The notes under the pieces were generated by a model. That model was not told the DNA's origin, made no database searches, and saw only the letters and a program-made list of their open reading frames with translations. A DNA stretch of 24,714 nucleotides from an uncultured Aquincola sp. (lineage in GTDB: Bacteria; Pseudomonadota; Gammaproteobacteria; Burkholderiales; Burkholderiaceae): positions 1 to 24,714 of the forward strand of contig CAKZXL010000503.1 in assembly GCA_937883885.1 (NCBI GenBank). The letters run 5' to 3'. Below, one piece after another: positions 1-6,910 of this stretch; position 1 is the first letter of the stretch; the number at the start of each line of letters is the position of its first letter. The position numbers and the translations under genes were made by a program.

Positions 1-1085
1 AACTCGGCGCTGAAGGCGGCGGCGATGTCCTCGTTTTCCGAGGCCATCAGGCTGCAGGTGGCGTACACCAGGCGGCCGCCTTGCTTGAGCAGGCGGGCCG
101 CGCCCCGCAGGATGGACGCCTGCTGCGTGCGCAGCGCCGCCAGCGTGGCCGGCGACTGGCGCCACTTCAGGTCGGGGTTGCGGCGCAGCGTGCCCAGGCC
201 GGAGCAAGGCGCGTCCACCAGCACCCGGTCGATCTTGCCGGCCAGGCGCTTGATTCGCTCGTCGCGCTCATGGGCGATCTGCGCCGGGTACACGTTCGAC
301 AGGCCGCTGCGGGCCAGCCGGGGCTTGAGCGAATCCAGCCGGTGGCCGGACACGTCGAACGCATACAGGCGGCCGGTGTTGCGCATGGCCGCACCCAGCG
401 CCAGCGTCTTGCCGCCGGCGCCGGCGCAGAAATCGACCACCATCTCGCCGCGCTTGGCGTCGGTGATCAGTGCCAGCAGCTGGCTGCCTTCGTCCTGCAC
501 TTCCACGCCGCCGCCGGTGAACACGTCCAGCTTGTTCAGCGCCGGCTTGCCTTCGATGCGCAGGCCCCAGGGCGAATACGGGGTGTCGGTGGCTTCGATG
601 CCGGCGTCGGCCAGGATCTGCTTCACCTCGGGTCGCTTGGCCTTGAGCGTGTTCACCCGCAGGTCCAGCGGCGCGGGCTGGTTCAGGCTCTCGGCCAGGG
701 TCAGGAACTCGTCGGCGCCCAGCGACTGCTCCAGCGGCTGCGAGATCCAGTCGGGCGTGCTGTGGCGCAGCTTGCGCGGCAGGCTGCTGCGGTCCACCTT
801 CTGCACGTCGGCCAGCCAGGCCTGCTCGTGCGGGTTGAGCGCGCCGCGCAGAAAACCCTCGTTGCCCTGCCAGGCCAGCAGCACCAGCCGGCGCTCCAGC
901 GGACCGCTGCCGCTTTGCGCCAGGTGCTGGAACAGCAGGCGCTGGCGCACCACGGCGTACACCGTCTCGGCCAGGGTGTGGCGCTCACGCGGGCCGAGCG
1001 TGCGGTGGCGGCGAAAAAACGACGACACGACCGCGTCGGCCGGGATTTCAAACTTCAGGACGTCACCGAGCAGCTCGGTCGTCAT
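1..1085 (-). CDS. RsmB/NOP-family rRNA cytosine-C5 methyltransferase (3' end outside window)
   Basis: SAM-dependent RNA m5C methyltransferase; its family methylates 16S rRNA. 361 codons are visible from ATG at 1085, and the C-terminus lies beyond the left edge. Reading the minus strand shows the family motifs in order: SAM-binding VDFCAGAGGKT (about residues 217-227), DAPCSGLGTLRRNPD with Cys294 (291-305), and YATCS with Cys344 (341-345). The last two contain the two cysteines that RNA m5C methyltransferases use for catalysis and enzyme release. The roughly 100 N-terminal residues are helical and could be a reduced NusB-like RNA-binding region. The start was chosen because the reading MTTELLGDVLKFEIPADAVV begins there. 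The gene diverges from the DUF1345 gene with about 50 bases between starts. Family assignment is firm; whether it is true RsmB (C967) or a paralogue with another target is not decided. Confidence 0.93.
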   Translation of the reverse strand, partial: MTTELLGDVLKFEIPADAVVSSFFRRHRTLGPRERHTLAETVYAVVRQRLLFQHLAQSGSGPLERRLVLLAWQGNEGFLRGALNPHEQAWLADVQKVDRSSLPRKLRHSTPDWISQPLEQSLGADEFLTLAESLNQPAPLDLRVNTLKAKRPEVKQILADAGIEATDTPYSPWGLRIEGKPALNKLDVFTGGGVEVQDEGSQLLALITDAKRGEMVVDFCAGAGGKTLALGAAMRNTGRLYAFDVSGHRLDSLKPRLARSGLSNVYPAQIAHERDERIKRLAGKIDRVLVDAPCSGLGTLRRNPDLKWRQSPATLAALRTQQASILRGAARLLKQGGRLVYATCSLMASENEDIAAAFSAE

Positions 1086-1137
1086 TTCCACGAGGGCATT
1101 AGGATGCATCCCCCGGATTATCCGCGCCGCACCCGTT

Positions 1138-1836
1138 TTGGCGGGCCAGGCTGCCGCCCTGCCCTTGCTGCGCCCCTTTCGCACCCGCCCGCGCCTGCTG
1201 ATCTGCCTGCTCATTGCCGTGGCGGCGGGCTTTTTGTGCGACGTCGTTGGCGGCGGCCGGCTGAGCTGGACCACGCAGGTGCTGATCGGCTGGAACACCG
1301 GCGTGTGGCTGTACCTGGCCAGCACCGGCTTGATGATGCGCCGCGCCTCGCACGAGCGCATGCGCGACATCGCCGCCGCCCATGCCGAAAGCGCCTTTGC
1401 CGTGGTGGCCACTGCGGTGGTGGCGGTGGTGGTGACGCTGGCCGCCATCGCGCTGGAACTGGCGGGTGCGCCCAAGGGCGAAGCCTCGGCCGCGCCACGG
1501 GTGGCGCTGACGCTGTCCACGCTGTTCGGCTCGTGGCTGTTGCTGGCCACGCTGTTTGCGCTGGCTTATGCCAGCCTCTTCTACCGCGACCGCAGCCGGC
1601 CGGGTCGTGGCCTGGGCTTTCCGGGTGAGCCGGAAGAAGGCGAAGACGAAGACCCGCCTCACTACGGCGACTTCCTCTATTTCTCGTTCACCATCGCCGC
1701 CACCTCGCAGACCTCGGACGTGACGGTGAGCGACCGCCAGATCCGCCGCTGGGTGCTGGGCCAAGGCGTGCTGGCCTTCATGTTCAACACGGTGCTGCTG
1801 GCCCTGGCCATCAACACCGCGGCGGGGCTGTTCTAG
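1138..1836 (+). CDS. DUF1345 family integral membrane protein
   Basis: Predicted inner-membrane protein of unknown function, about 232 residues from a TTG at 1138. Hydrophobic segments are visible at LLICLLIAVAAGFLC, GVWLYLASTGLMM, FAVVATAVVAVVVTLAAIAL, LFGSWLLLATLFALAYASLF and the C-terminal LAFMFNTVLLALAI. The family signature lies between segments 4 and 5: an HYGDFLYFSFTIAATSQTSD stretch followed by VTVSDRQIRR. The start is uncertain. No ATG or GTG occurs in this frame before the first membrane segment; TTG at 1138 or TTG at 1165 are the options, and neither has a clear Shine-Dalgarno sequence. An ATG at 1104 is in another frame. The stop overlaps the convergent purN stop within a CTAG. 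The family call is good, the 5' end poor. Confidence 0.82.
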   Translation: MAGQAAALPLLRPFRTRPRLLICLLIAVAAGFLCDVVGGGRLSWTTQVLIGWNTGVWLYLASTGLMMRRASHERMRDIAAAHAESAFAVVATAVVAVVVTLAAIALELAGAPKGEASAAPRVALTLSTLFGSWLLLATLFALAYASLFYRDRSRPGRGLGFPGEPEEGEDEDPPHYGDFLYFSFTIAATSQTSDVTVSDRQIRRWVLGQGVLAFMFNTVLLALAINTAAGLF

Positions 1837-2405
1837 GCCCGGCCTTCCACCACCGCCCGCACCGCCTGCGGGTACAGCCGGTGCTCTTCCACCAGCACGC
1901 GCGCGGCCAGGCTGTGTTCATCGTCGCCCGGCAGGATGGGCACGGCGGCCTGGGCCACCATCGGGCCGTGGTCCAGCTGGGCCGTTACGTAGTGCACCGT
2001 GCAGCCGGCCTCGGTGCAGCCGGCCTCGATGGCGCGGCGGTGGGTGTGCAGCCCCGGAAAGGCCGGCAGCAGCGAGGGGTGGATGTTGAGCATGCGCCCC
2101 TCGTAGCGCTGCACGAAGGCCGCGCCCAGGATGCGCATGAAACCGGCCAGCACCAGCAGGTCGGGCGCAAAGCCGTCGATGGCGGCGGCCAGCGCGGCGT
2201 CGAACTCGTCACGGCTGGCAAAGGCCTTGTGGTCGACCGCCGCGGTGGCGATGCCGTGGACCTGCGCAAAGGCCAGGCCCGCGGCCTCGGGCCGGTTGCT
2301 GATCACCGCCACCACCTGGGCCGGCCAGCCCTCGGCCGCGCAGGCCTGCACGATGGCCTCCATGTTGGAGCCGCGGCCGGAAATGAGGATGACGATGCGT
2401 TTCAT
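1833..2405 (-). CDS. purN: Phosphoribosylglycinamide formyltransferase (GAR transformylase)
   Basis: Transfers the formyl group from 10-formyl-tetrahydrofolate to glycinamide ribonucleotide, the third step of de novo purine synthesis, in the cytoplasm. The protein is 190 residues, slightly shorter than E. coli PurN because it lacks the C-terminal tail. It has the substrate phosphate loop SGRGSN (9-14), the fold motif LAGFMRIL (86-93), and the catalytic triad Asn107 and His109 in NIHPSLLPAFPG plus Asp145 in QLDHGP. The segment EAGCTEAGCT (127-136) is an exact 15-base tandem repeat at the DNA level, yet the loop has the same length as in E. coli, so function is unlikely to be affected. It diverges from trpS across 74 bases and converges on the DUF1345 gene. 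Confidence 0.97.
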   Translation of the reverse strand: MKRIVILISGRGSNMEAIVQACAAEGWPAQVVAVISNRPEAAGLAFAQVHGIATAAVDHKAFASRDEFDAALAAAIDGFAPDLLVLAGFMRILGAAFVQRYEGRMLNIHPSLLPAFPGLHTHRRAIEAGCTEAGCTVHYVTAQLDHGPMVAQAAVPILPGDDEHSLAARVLVEEHRLYPQAVRAVVEGRA

Positions 2406-2446
2406 GAGGCGCGGCAGTGTAACGACGAGGGTTTGAGGCAGGCTCC

Positions 2447-2452
2447 TAGAAT
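2447..2452 (+). promoter_or_regulatory. Possible -10 element of the trpS promoter
   Basis: TAGAAT matches five of six bases of the sigma70 -10 consensus and lies 27 bases before the trpS ATG, in the 74-base divergent region between purN and trpS. No convincing -35 hexamer is visible 16-18 bases upstream; a TTGAGG at 2433-2438 is too close. A single hexamer is weak evidence. Confidence 0.35.
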
Positions 2453-2479
2453 CGCCCTCCCCCGCCGTCAGCCCTCACC

Positions 2480-3790
2480 ATGACCGAACGCGTTCTCACC
2501 GGCATCACCACCACCGGCACGCCCCACCTGGGCAACTACGTGGGCGCCATCCGCCCGGCCATCGCGGCCAGCCGCGAGCCCGGCGTGGAGAGCTTCTTCT
2601 TCCTGGCCGACTACCACGCGCTGATCAAGTGCGACGACCCGGCCCGCATCGAGCGCAGCCGGCTGGAGATCGCCGCCACCTGGCTGGCGGCCGGGCTGGA
2701 CACCGAGCGCGTCACCTTCTACCGCCAGAGCGACATCCCCGAGACGCCCGAGCTGACCTGGCTGCTGACCTGCGTGTGCGCCAAGGGCCTGATGAACCGC
2801 GCCCATGCCTACAAGGCGGCCACCGACGCCAATGCCGCGGCGGGGGAAGACGCGGATGCGGGCGTGACCATGGGCCTGTTCAGCTACCCGATCCTGATGG
2901 CGGCCGACATCCTGCTGTTCAACGCGCACCGGGTGCCGGTGGGCCGCGACCAGGTGCAGCACATCGAGATGGCGCGCGACATGGGCCAGCGCTTCAACCA
3001 CCTGTTCGGCCAGGGGCGTGAGCTGTTCGTGCTGCCGCGCGCCGAGATCGAGGAAGAAGTGGCCACGCTGCCCGGCCTGGACGGCCGCAAGATGTCCAAG
3101 AGCTACGACAACACGATTCCGCTGTTCGAAGGCGGCGCCAAGGGGCTGAAGGAAGCGGTCGCGCGCATCCTCACCGACTCGCGCCTGCCCGGCGAGCCGA
3201 AAGACCCGGAGGGTGCCGCGCTGGTGACGGTGCACGATGCCTTTGCCACGCCCGAGCAACGCAGCGCCTTCCATGCCGACCTGCGCGCCGGCCTGGGCTG
3301 GGGCGAGGCCAAGCAGCGCCTGGTGAACCTGCTGGAAGGCCAGATCGCGCCGATGCGCGAGCGCTATGTCGAGCTGATGGCCCACCCCGAGCGCATCGAA
3401 GAAGTGCTGCAGCACGGCGCCGCCAAGGCCCGCCGCGTGGCCACGCCCTTCCTGGCCGAGCTGCGCGCCGCCGTCGGCCTGCGGCCGATGCTGGCGGTGC
3501 CGCGTGCGGCGCCGGTGGCCGCTGCCGGCGCCGACAAGGCCGCGCTGCCGCTGTTCAAGCAATACCGCGAGGCCGATGGCCGCTTCTTCTTCAAGCTGGT
3601 GGACACGCACGGCCACACGCTGCTGCAAAGCCTGGGACTGCCCGACGGGCGCGAGGCCGGCGGCTGGGTCAAGCGCCTGAAGACCGAGGCCGCCAATGCG
3701 CTGGCCGAGGCGCCGATCGACTGGGCCGCCAGCGGCGAGCGTGCCACCGCCGAAGCGGCCCTGGCCGCGCTGTCTGCTGCGCAGGACTGA
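2480..3790 (+). CDS. trpS: Tryptophanyl-tRNA synthetase with C-terminal extension
   Basis: Class I aminoacyl-tRNA synthetase that charges tRNA-Trp in the cytoplasm. The HIGH-equivalent motif [12 protein letters not shown] is at residues 12-23 and the KMSKS loop ([10 protein letters not shown]) at 202-211; the Trp/Tyr-RS core signatures [11 protein letters not shown] and [13 protein letters not shown] lie between them. The protein is 436 residues, about 100 longer than E. coli TrpS. The extra part, roughly 345-436, starts with an Ala-rich linker and contains a segment from [17 protein letters not shown] to GGWVKRLK that resembles the small YegP/DUF1508 fold (inferred from pattern only). ATG at 2480 begins directly with the conserved N-terminus ([13 protein letters not shown]). 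Ten bases separate its stop from the next gene, so co-transcription is likely. Confidence 0.97.
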   Translation: MTERVLTGITTTGTPHLGNYVGAIRPAIAASREPGVESFFFLADYHALIKCDDPARIERSRLEIAATWLAAGLDTERVTFYRQSDIPETPELTWLLTCVCAKGLMNRAHAYKAATDANAAAGEDADAGVTMGLFSYPILMAADILLFNAHRVPVGRDQVQHIEMARDMGQRFNHLFGQGRELFVLPRAEIEEEVATLPGLDGRKMSKSYDNTIPLFEGGAKGLKEAVARILTDSRLPGEPKDPEGAALVTVHDAFATPEQRSAFHADLRAGLGWGEAKQRLVNLLEGQIAPMRERYVELMAHPERIEEVLQHGAAKARRVATPFLAELRAAVGLRPMLAVPRAAPVAAAGADKAALPLFKQYREADGRFFFKLVDTHGHTLLQSLGLPDGREAGGWVKRLKTEAANALAEAPIDWAASGERATAEAALAALSAAQD

Positions 3791-3800
3791 ACCCGCATCC

Positions 3801-4250
3801 ATGGCCGGCATCCACATCCTCGACATCGAAGCCGCCATCAACTGGTGGCGCGAGAAGTCGCCTTCGCCCGACGGCATCACCGCCTGCCCGGAAGTGCTGG
3901 CCCTGGCCGAGGTGTACGCCCTGATGGTGTACTACCACGAGACCGAGTGCGACGAGGCCACCATGCCCGCCAAGGCGCGCGAAGCCTGGCTGGGCTGGTA
4001 CGCCCACACGCCTGATGCACCCTGCATCGCCATCTGCTCCACCGCACAGGGCGATGCGGTGTGCAAGGGCTGTGGCCGCACCGAAGGCGAAGTGCAGCAC
4101 TGGCCGCAGATGTCGCCGGCGGAAAAGCGCATCGTCTGGCGCCGCATCACCCGCGAGGGCACGGCCTGGCGCTTCAACAAGTACGCGGAGCGCGCCCGGC
4201 AGGCCAGCGGCGTCGACCATCCGCCACCGGATTCCCTTGCCGACCGCTGA
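3801..4250 (+). CDS. DUF3717-DUF1289 fusion protein with four-cysteine motif
   Basis: Small protein of 149 residues and unknown function. The N-terminal half (IHILDIEAAINWWREKSPSP, then DGIT, and ALAEVYALMVY) fits DUF3717. The C-terminal half fits DUF1289: PCIAICS, VCKGCGRTEGEV and EGTAWRFNKYAERA. Cysteines 75, 79, 88 and 91 give a CX3C-X8-CX2C arrangement that could bind a metal; this is inference. ATG at 3801 is chosen because the DUF3717 consensus starts there; upstream in-frame codons lie inside trpS. It follows trpS by ten bases, and its last codons overlap the proposed MATE start. No membrane segment or signal peptide is seen. Confidence 0.88.
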   Translation: MAGIHILDIEAAINWWREKSPSPDGITACPEVLALAEVYALMVYYHETECDEATMPAKAREAWLGWYAHTPDAPCIAICSTAQGDAVCKGCGRTEGEVQHWPQMSPAEKRIVWRRITREGTAWRFNKYAERARQASGVDHPPPDSLADR

Positions 4251-5715
4251 GCCCACGGGCAAGGACCCCGCGCCGCCGGGCCGCCCCAAAGCGCGGGGCG
4301 CCCCCTCGGGGGGCAGCGAGCACAGCGAGCTTGGGGGCTCCAACCAGGCGCCGAAGCGCCTGGCCGACAACGCGCGCGCCATCGCGCGGCTGGCCGCACC
4401 GCTGCTGCTGGGCCAATTGGCGGTGCTGGCCTTCGGCACCATCGACACCATGCTGGTGGCCCGCTTTGCCGCGGCCGACCTGGCCGCGCTGGCGGTGGGC
4501 GGCGCGGCCTACATCACCGTGTTCATCGGGCTGATGGGCGTGGTGCTGGCGCTGGGCCCCATCGTCGGCCAGCTCTACGGCGCGCGCCAGCTGGAACAGG
4601 CCGGGGCCCAGCTGCACCAGGCGGTGTGGCTGGCGCTGGGCCTGTCGGTGGTGGGCAGCACCGTGCTGGCGTTTCCGCAGCCCTTTTTGTGGCTATCGCG
4701 CGCCGAGCCCGAGGTGGCCGACAAGGTGCACAGCTACACGCTGGCGCTGGCGGTCTCATTGCCCGCGGCGCTGCTGTTCACCGCCTACCGCGGCTTCAAC
4801 ACCGCGGTGTCGCGGCCCAAGGCCGTCACCGTGCTGCAGATCGGCGGGCTGGCGCTGAAGGTGCCGCTGTCGTTCGCGCTGGTATACGGCGCGGGCCCGC
4901 TGTCGCCGATGGGCGTGGCCGGCTGCGGCATGGCCACCGCCATCGTGATGTGGGCGCAGCTGATCGCCGCCTTCGTGCTGCTGCGGCGCGACCCGTTCTA
5001 CCGGCCCTTCCGCATCCTGGGCCGCGGCCTGCTGCCGCCCAGCCGGCCGGCGCTGGTCGCGCAGCTGAAGCTGGGCATTCCGATGGGCCTGTCCATCGGC
5101 ATCGAGGTGACGGGCTTCACCTTCATGGCGTTTTTCATCTCGCGCATCTCACCCACCGCGGTGGCCGGCCACCAGATCGCGGCCAACCTGGTGGCGCTGA
5201 TGTACATGCTGCCGCTGGCGCTGGCCAATGCCACCAGCACGCTGGTGGCGCAGGCCATCGGCGCGGGCGCGATGCGGCAGGCGCGCCGGCTGGGCTGGCA
5301 GGGCCTGGGCATCGGCATCGGGCTGGCAGTGGCCATCGGGCTGCTGGTGTTTGCGGGCCGCCACGGGCTGGTGCGGCTGTATGCCAGCGACCCGGTGATC
5401 ATCGCCGCGGCGCTGCCGCTGCTGAGCTGGGTGGCGGTGTTCCACCTCGGCGATGCGGCGCAGTGCCTGGCCTCGTTCATCCTGCGGGCCTACCGCATCG
5501 CCACCGTGCCGCTGGTGATCTATGCCAGCGCCATCTGGGGCGTGGGCCTGGGCGGCGGCTACTGGCTGGCCTTCGGCCAGCCGGCCTGGGCGCCCGAGGC
5601 ACTGCACGGCGCCCGGGGCTTCTGGGCCGCTGCCACGGTGGGGCTGGTCACGGCGGCGGCCGGGCTATGCCTGCTGCTGGGCTGGGTGCAGCGGCAGCGG
5701 CTGGGCACCACATGA
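4237..5715 (+). CDS. MATE family efflux transporter (NorM-like)
   Basis: Inner-membrane multidrug/cation antiporter of the MATE family with about 12 hydrophobic segments, from ARLAAPLLLGQLAVLAFGTI near the N-terminus to GLVTAAAGLCLLLGWV at the C-terminus. Family features include the early GTIDTMLVARF (usually written as DtvmvG), VLALGPIVGQLYGA, RGFNTAVSRPKAV and GHQIAANLVALMYMLPLALA. The first membrane segment begins near 4375, but no ATG or GTG lies in frame after the end of the upstream gene. TTG at 4237, which overlaps that gene's stop region, is the only ordinary start, and it makes the first 30-40 residues partly encoded by a palindromic repeat (4278-4340). CTG at 4360 is an alternative giving a more usual length. 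The 3' end overlaps the convergent LacI-type gene by 51 bases. Confidence 0.85.
   Translation: MPTAEPTGKDPAPPGRPKARGAPSGGSEHSELGGSNQAPKRLADNARAIARLAAPLLLGQLAVLAFGTIDTMLVARFAAADLAALAVGGAAYITVFIGLMGVVLALGPIVGQLYGARQLEQAGAQLHQAVWLALGLSVVGSTVLAFPQPFLWLSRAEPEVADKVHSYTLALAVSLPAALLFTAYRGFNTAVSRPKAVTVLQIGGLALKVPLSFALVYGAGPLSPMGVAGCGMATAIVMWAQLIAAFVLLRRDPFYRPFRILGRGLLPPSRPALVAQLKLGIPMGLSIGIEVTGFTFMAFFISRISPTAVAGHQIAANLVALMYMLPLALANATSTLVAQAIGAGAMRQARRLGWQGLGIGIGLAVAIGLLVFAGRHGLVRLYASDPVIIAAALPLLSWVAVFHLGDAAQCLASFILRAYRIATVPLVIYASAIWGVGLGGGYWLAFGQPAWAPEALHGARGFWAAATVGLVTAAAGLCLLLGWVQRQRLGTT
4278..4340. repeat. Nested palindromic REP-like element
   Basis: A compact set of inverted repeats: outer arms GCCCCAAAGC (4283-4292) and GCTTGGGGGC (4329-4338) pair with one mismatch; inner arms CCCCC (4301-4305) and GGGGG (4308-4312) flank TC; GGGGCGCCCC (4295-4304) is itself palindromic. 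AGCGAG occurs twice around GCACAGCGAGC. From memory, near-identical elements are dispersed in many Comamonadaceae-type genomes; only one copy is in this window, so the repeat status cannot be shown here. It sits between the DUF1289 stop and the first MATE membrane segment. Confidence 0.7.
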
Positions 5716-6741
5716 AGCCCGCACCACCAGCTCGGCGGGCGGCAGCGGCGCAATGCCGTCCAGCGGCCGGCCCTGCAACTGGGCCAGCAGCATCTCCACC
5801 GCCTTGCGGCCGTGGCCGATGGGGTCGGAGCGCACGCTGGTGAGCGGCGGGCAGGCAAAGGGCGCAAGCGGGATGTCGTCGTAGCCCACCAAGGCCACGT
5901 CGTCCGGCACCCGACGCCCCGCCTCGCGCAGGGCCTGGAGCACGCCGAAGGCGATGGTGTCGTTGCCCGCAAACAGCGCAGTGAACGGTGCCCCGGCGGC
6001 CAGCAGGCGCTGCGCGGCCCGGTAGCCGCTGTCGGCGCTGAGGTCGGCATGCACGCACAGCCGCTCGTCCACCGCCAGGCCGCGCGCCTGCAAGGCCGCA
6101 CGCCAGCCCCGCTCACGCTGGTTCACGTGGTGGAACTCCGGCGGTGCGTAATTGACGAAGGCGACTTGTCGGTGGCCGAGCGCCAGCAGGTGTTCCACCG
6201 CCCTCTGGGCCGAACGGCTGGTGTCGTCACCCATCGTCGGAAAGTGCCGCCCCTGATCCGGCAACTCGCCGCCGAAGACCACCAATGGAATGCCGCTGTC
6301 GTGCAGGTGCTCCAGGTGCGCCATCTCGCTCAGGCGCAGATGGGCGACGATCAGCCCGTCGATGCGGCGTCCACGCACCAGTTGCACGAAGGCGCCGGCC
6401 TCGCGGCCCTCGTCTTCGGTGGACTCGATCAGCAGCTTCAGGCCATGCCGGCGGCATTCTTCGTTGACGCTGGCAATCAGCTGCGCCAGGAACGCATCGA
6501 CGTACAGGTGCTCGCCCTTGGGCAGCACCAGGCCGATGGTGCCGGTGCGCCCACCGGCCAAGGACCGCGCGGCCGCATGCGGCTCGTAGCCCAGCTCGCG
6601 GGCCGCCGCCAGCACCCGCTCGCGCGTGCCTTCGGCAATGCCCTGGTCGGTGACGCCGTTCAACACGAAGGACACCGTGGTGCGTGACACACCCGCGCGC
6701 CGCGCCACTTCGGCGCTGGTGGGCGAGGCTCGCTTGTTCAT
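5665..6741 (-). CDS. LacI/GalR-family transcriptional regulator of the galactoside locus
   Basis: DNA-binding repressor-type regulator of 358 residues. The N-terminal helix-turn-helix (SAEVARRAGVSRTTVSFVLN, residues 9-28) and hinge segment (YEPHAAARSLAGGRTGTIGL, about 52-71) are typical LacI. They are followed by a periplasmic-binding-protein-like effector domain with FAGNDTIAFGVLQAL and ALVGYDDIPLAPF. ATG at 6741 is preferred over upstream in-frame codons because the HTH then starts at the usual distance, and a GAGA-rich stretch lies just upstream of it. It is transcribed away from the ABC transporter genes across 169 bases that hold candidate operators, so it most likely controls that operon and itself in response to a galactoside or galactose; the ligand is inferred from context. 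Its 3' end runs 51 bases into the MATE gene on the other strand. Confidence 0.93.
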   Translation of the reverse strand: MNKRASPTSAEVARRAGVSRTTVSFVLNGVTDQGIAEGTRERVLAAARELGYEPHAAARSLAGGRTGTIGLVLPKGEHLYVDAFLAQLIASVNEECRRHGLKLLIESTEDEGREAGAFVQLVRGRRIDGLIVAHLRLSEMAHLEHLHDSGIPLVVFGGELPDQGRHFPTMGDDTSRSAQRAVEHLLALGHRQVAFVNYAPPEFHHVNQRERGWRAALQARGLAVDERLCVHADLSADSGYRAAQRLLAAGAPFTALFAGNDTIAFGVLQALREAGRRVPDDVALVGYDDIPLAPFACPPLTSVRSDPIGHGRKAVEMLLAQLQGRPLDGIAPLPPAELVVRASCGAQPLPLHPAQQQA

Positions 6742-6768
6742 TCTCGATCTCTCATGGTTAACCCGCTC

Positions 6769-6785
6769 TTCCAAAGCGCTTCGAA
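6769..6785. promoter_or_regulatory. Imperfect palindrome, possible regulator site A
   Basis: TTCCAAAGCGCTTCGAA is an imperfect inverted repeat centred on the CG step of AAGCGCTT. A central CG is typical of LacI/GalR operators. It lies 28 bases upstream of the regulator ATG, where binding could cause autoregulation. It differs in sequence from the two other palindromes in this region, so it is less certain. Confidence 0.4.
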
Positions 6786-6801
6786 CCGCCTAGCATCTTG
6801 G

Positions 6802-6815
6802 CTAACGCGAGTTAG
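6802..6815. promoter_or_regulatory. Candidate LacI-family operator B
   Basis: CTAACGCGAGTTAG is a 14-base inverted repeat with a CG centre and only one mismatched pair. The same consensus recurs at 6878-6891. LacI/GalR proteins bind such short palindromes as dimers through the HTH and a hinge helix at the central CG. It lies in the divergent region between the regulator and the transporter operon, 60 bases from the regulator start. Confidence 0.65.
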
Positions 6816-6877
6816 ACGGCAATTCGTGCAGCTGTGCCCCGGCGCGATGCGGATTCGCGCCATTTTTCGCTCGAAAT

Positions 6878-6891
6878 CTAACGCGTGTCAG
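6878..6891. promoter_or_regulatory. Candidate LacI-family operator C
   Basis: CTAACGCGTGTCAG matches operator B at 11 of 14 positions and keeps the CTAACGCG half and the central CG. It lies 19 bases before the TTG start of the first permease gene, just upstream of its Shine-Dalgarno sequence, so a bound repressor would block transcription of the operon. The centres of B and C are 76 bases apart, compatible with two-site binding. Confidence 0.6.
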
Positions 6892-6910
6892 CTTACCTCG
6901 GAGAAAGCTC

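Noticed and set aside
25..1628. Long plus-strand open frames opposite the rRNA methyltransferase gene
   Set aside because: Arg/Ser/Pro- or Gln/His-rich translations without domains; they are shadows caused by the high GC content, while the minus strand shows clear methyltransferase motifs. Only the downstream 1138-1836 part is real.
1999..2028. Exact 15-base tandem repeat inside purN (EAGCT twice)
   Set aside because: The loop has the same length as in E. coli PurN and lies outside the catalytic residues, so it does not look like a disrupting expansion.
2433..2452. TTGAGG and TAGAAT as a full sigma70 promoter for trpS
   Set aside because: Only eight bases separate the hexamers; the -10 alone was kept at low confidence.
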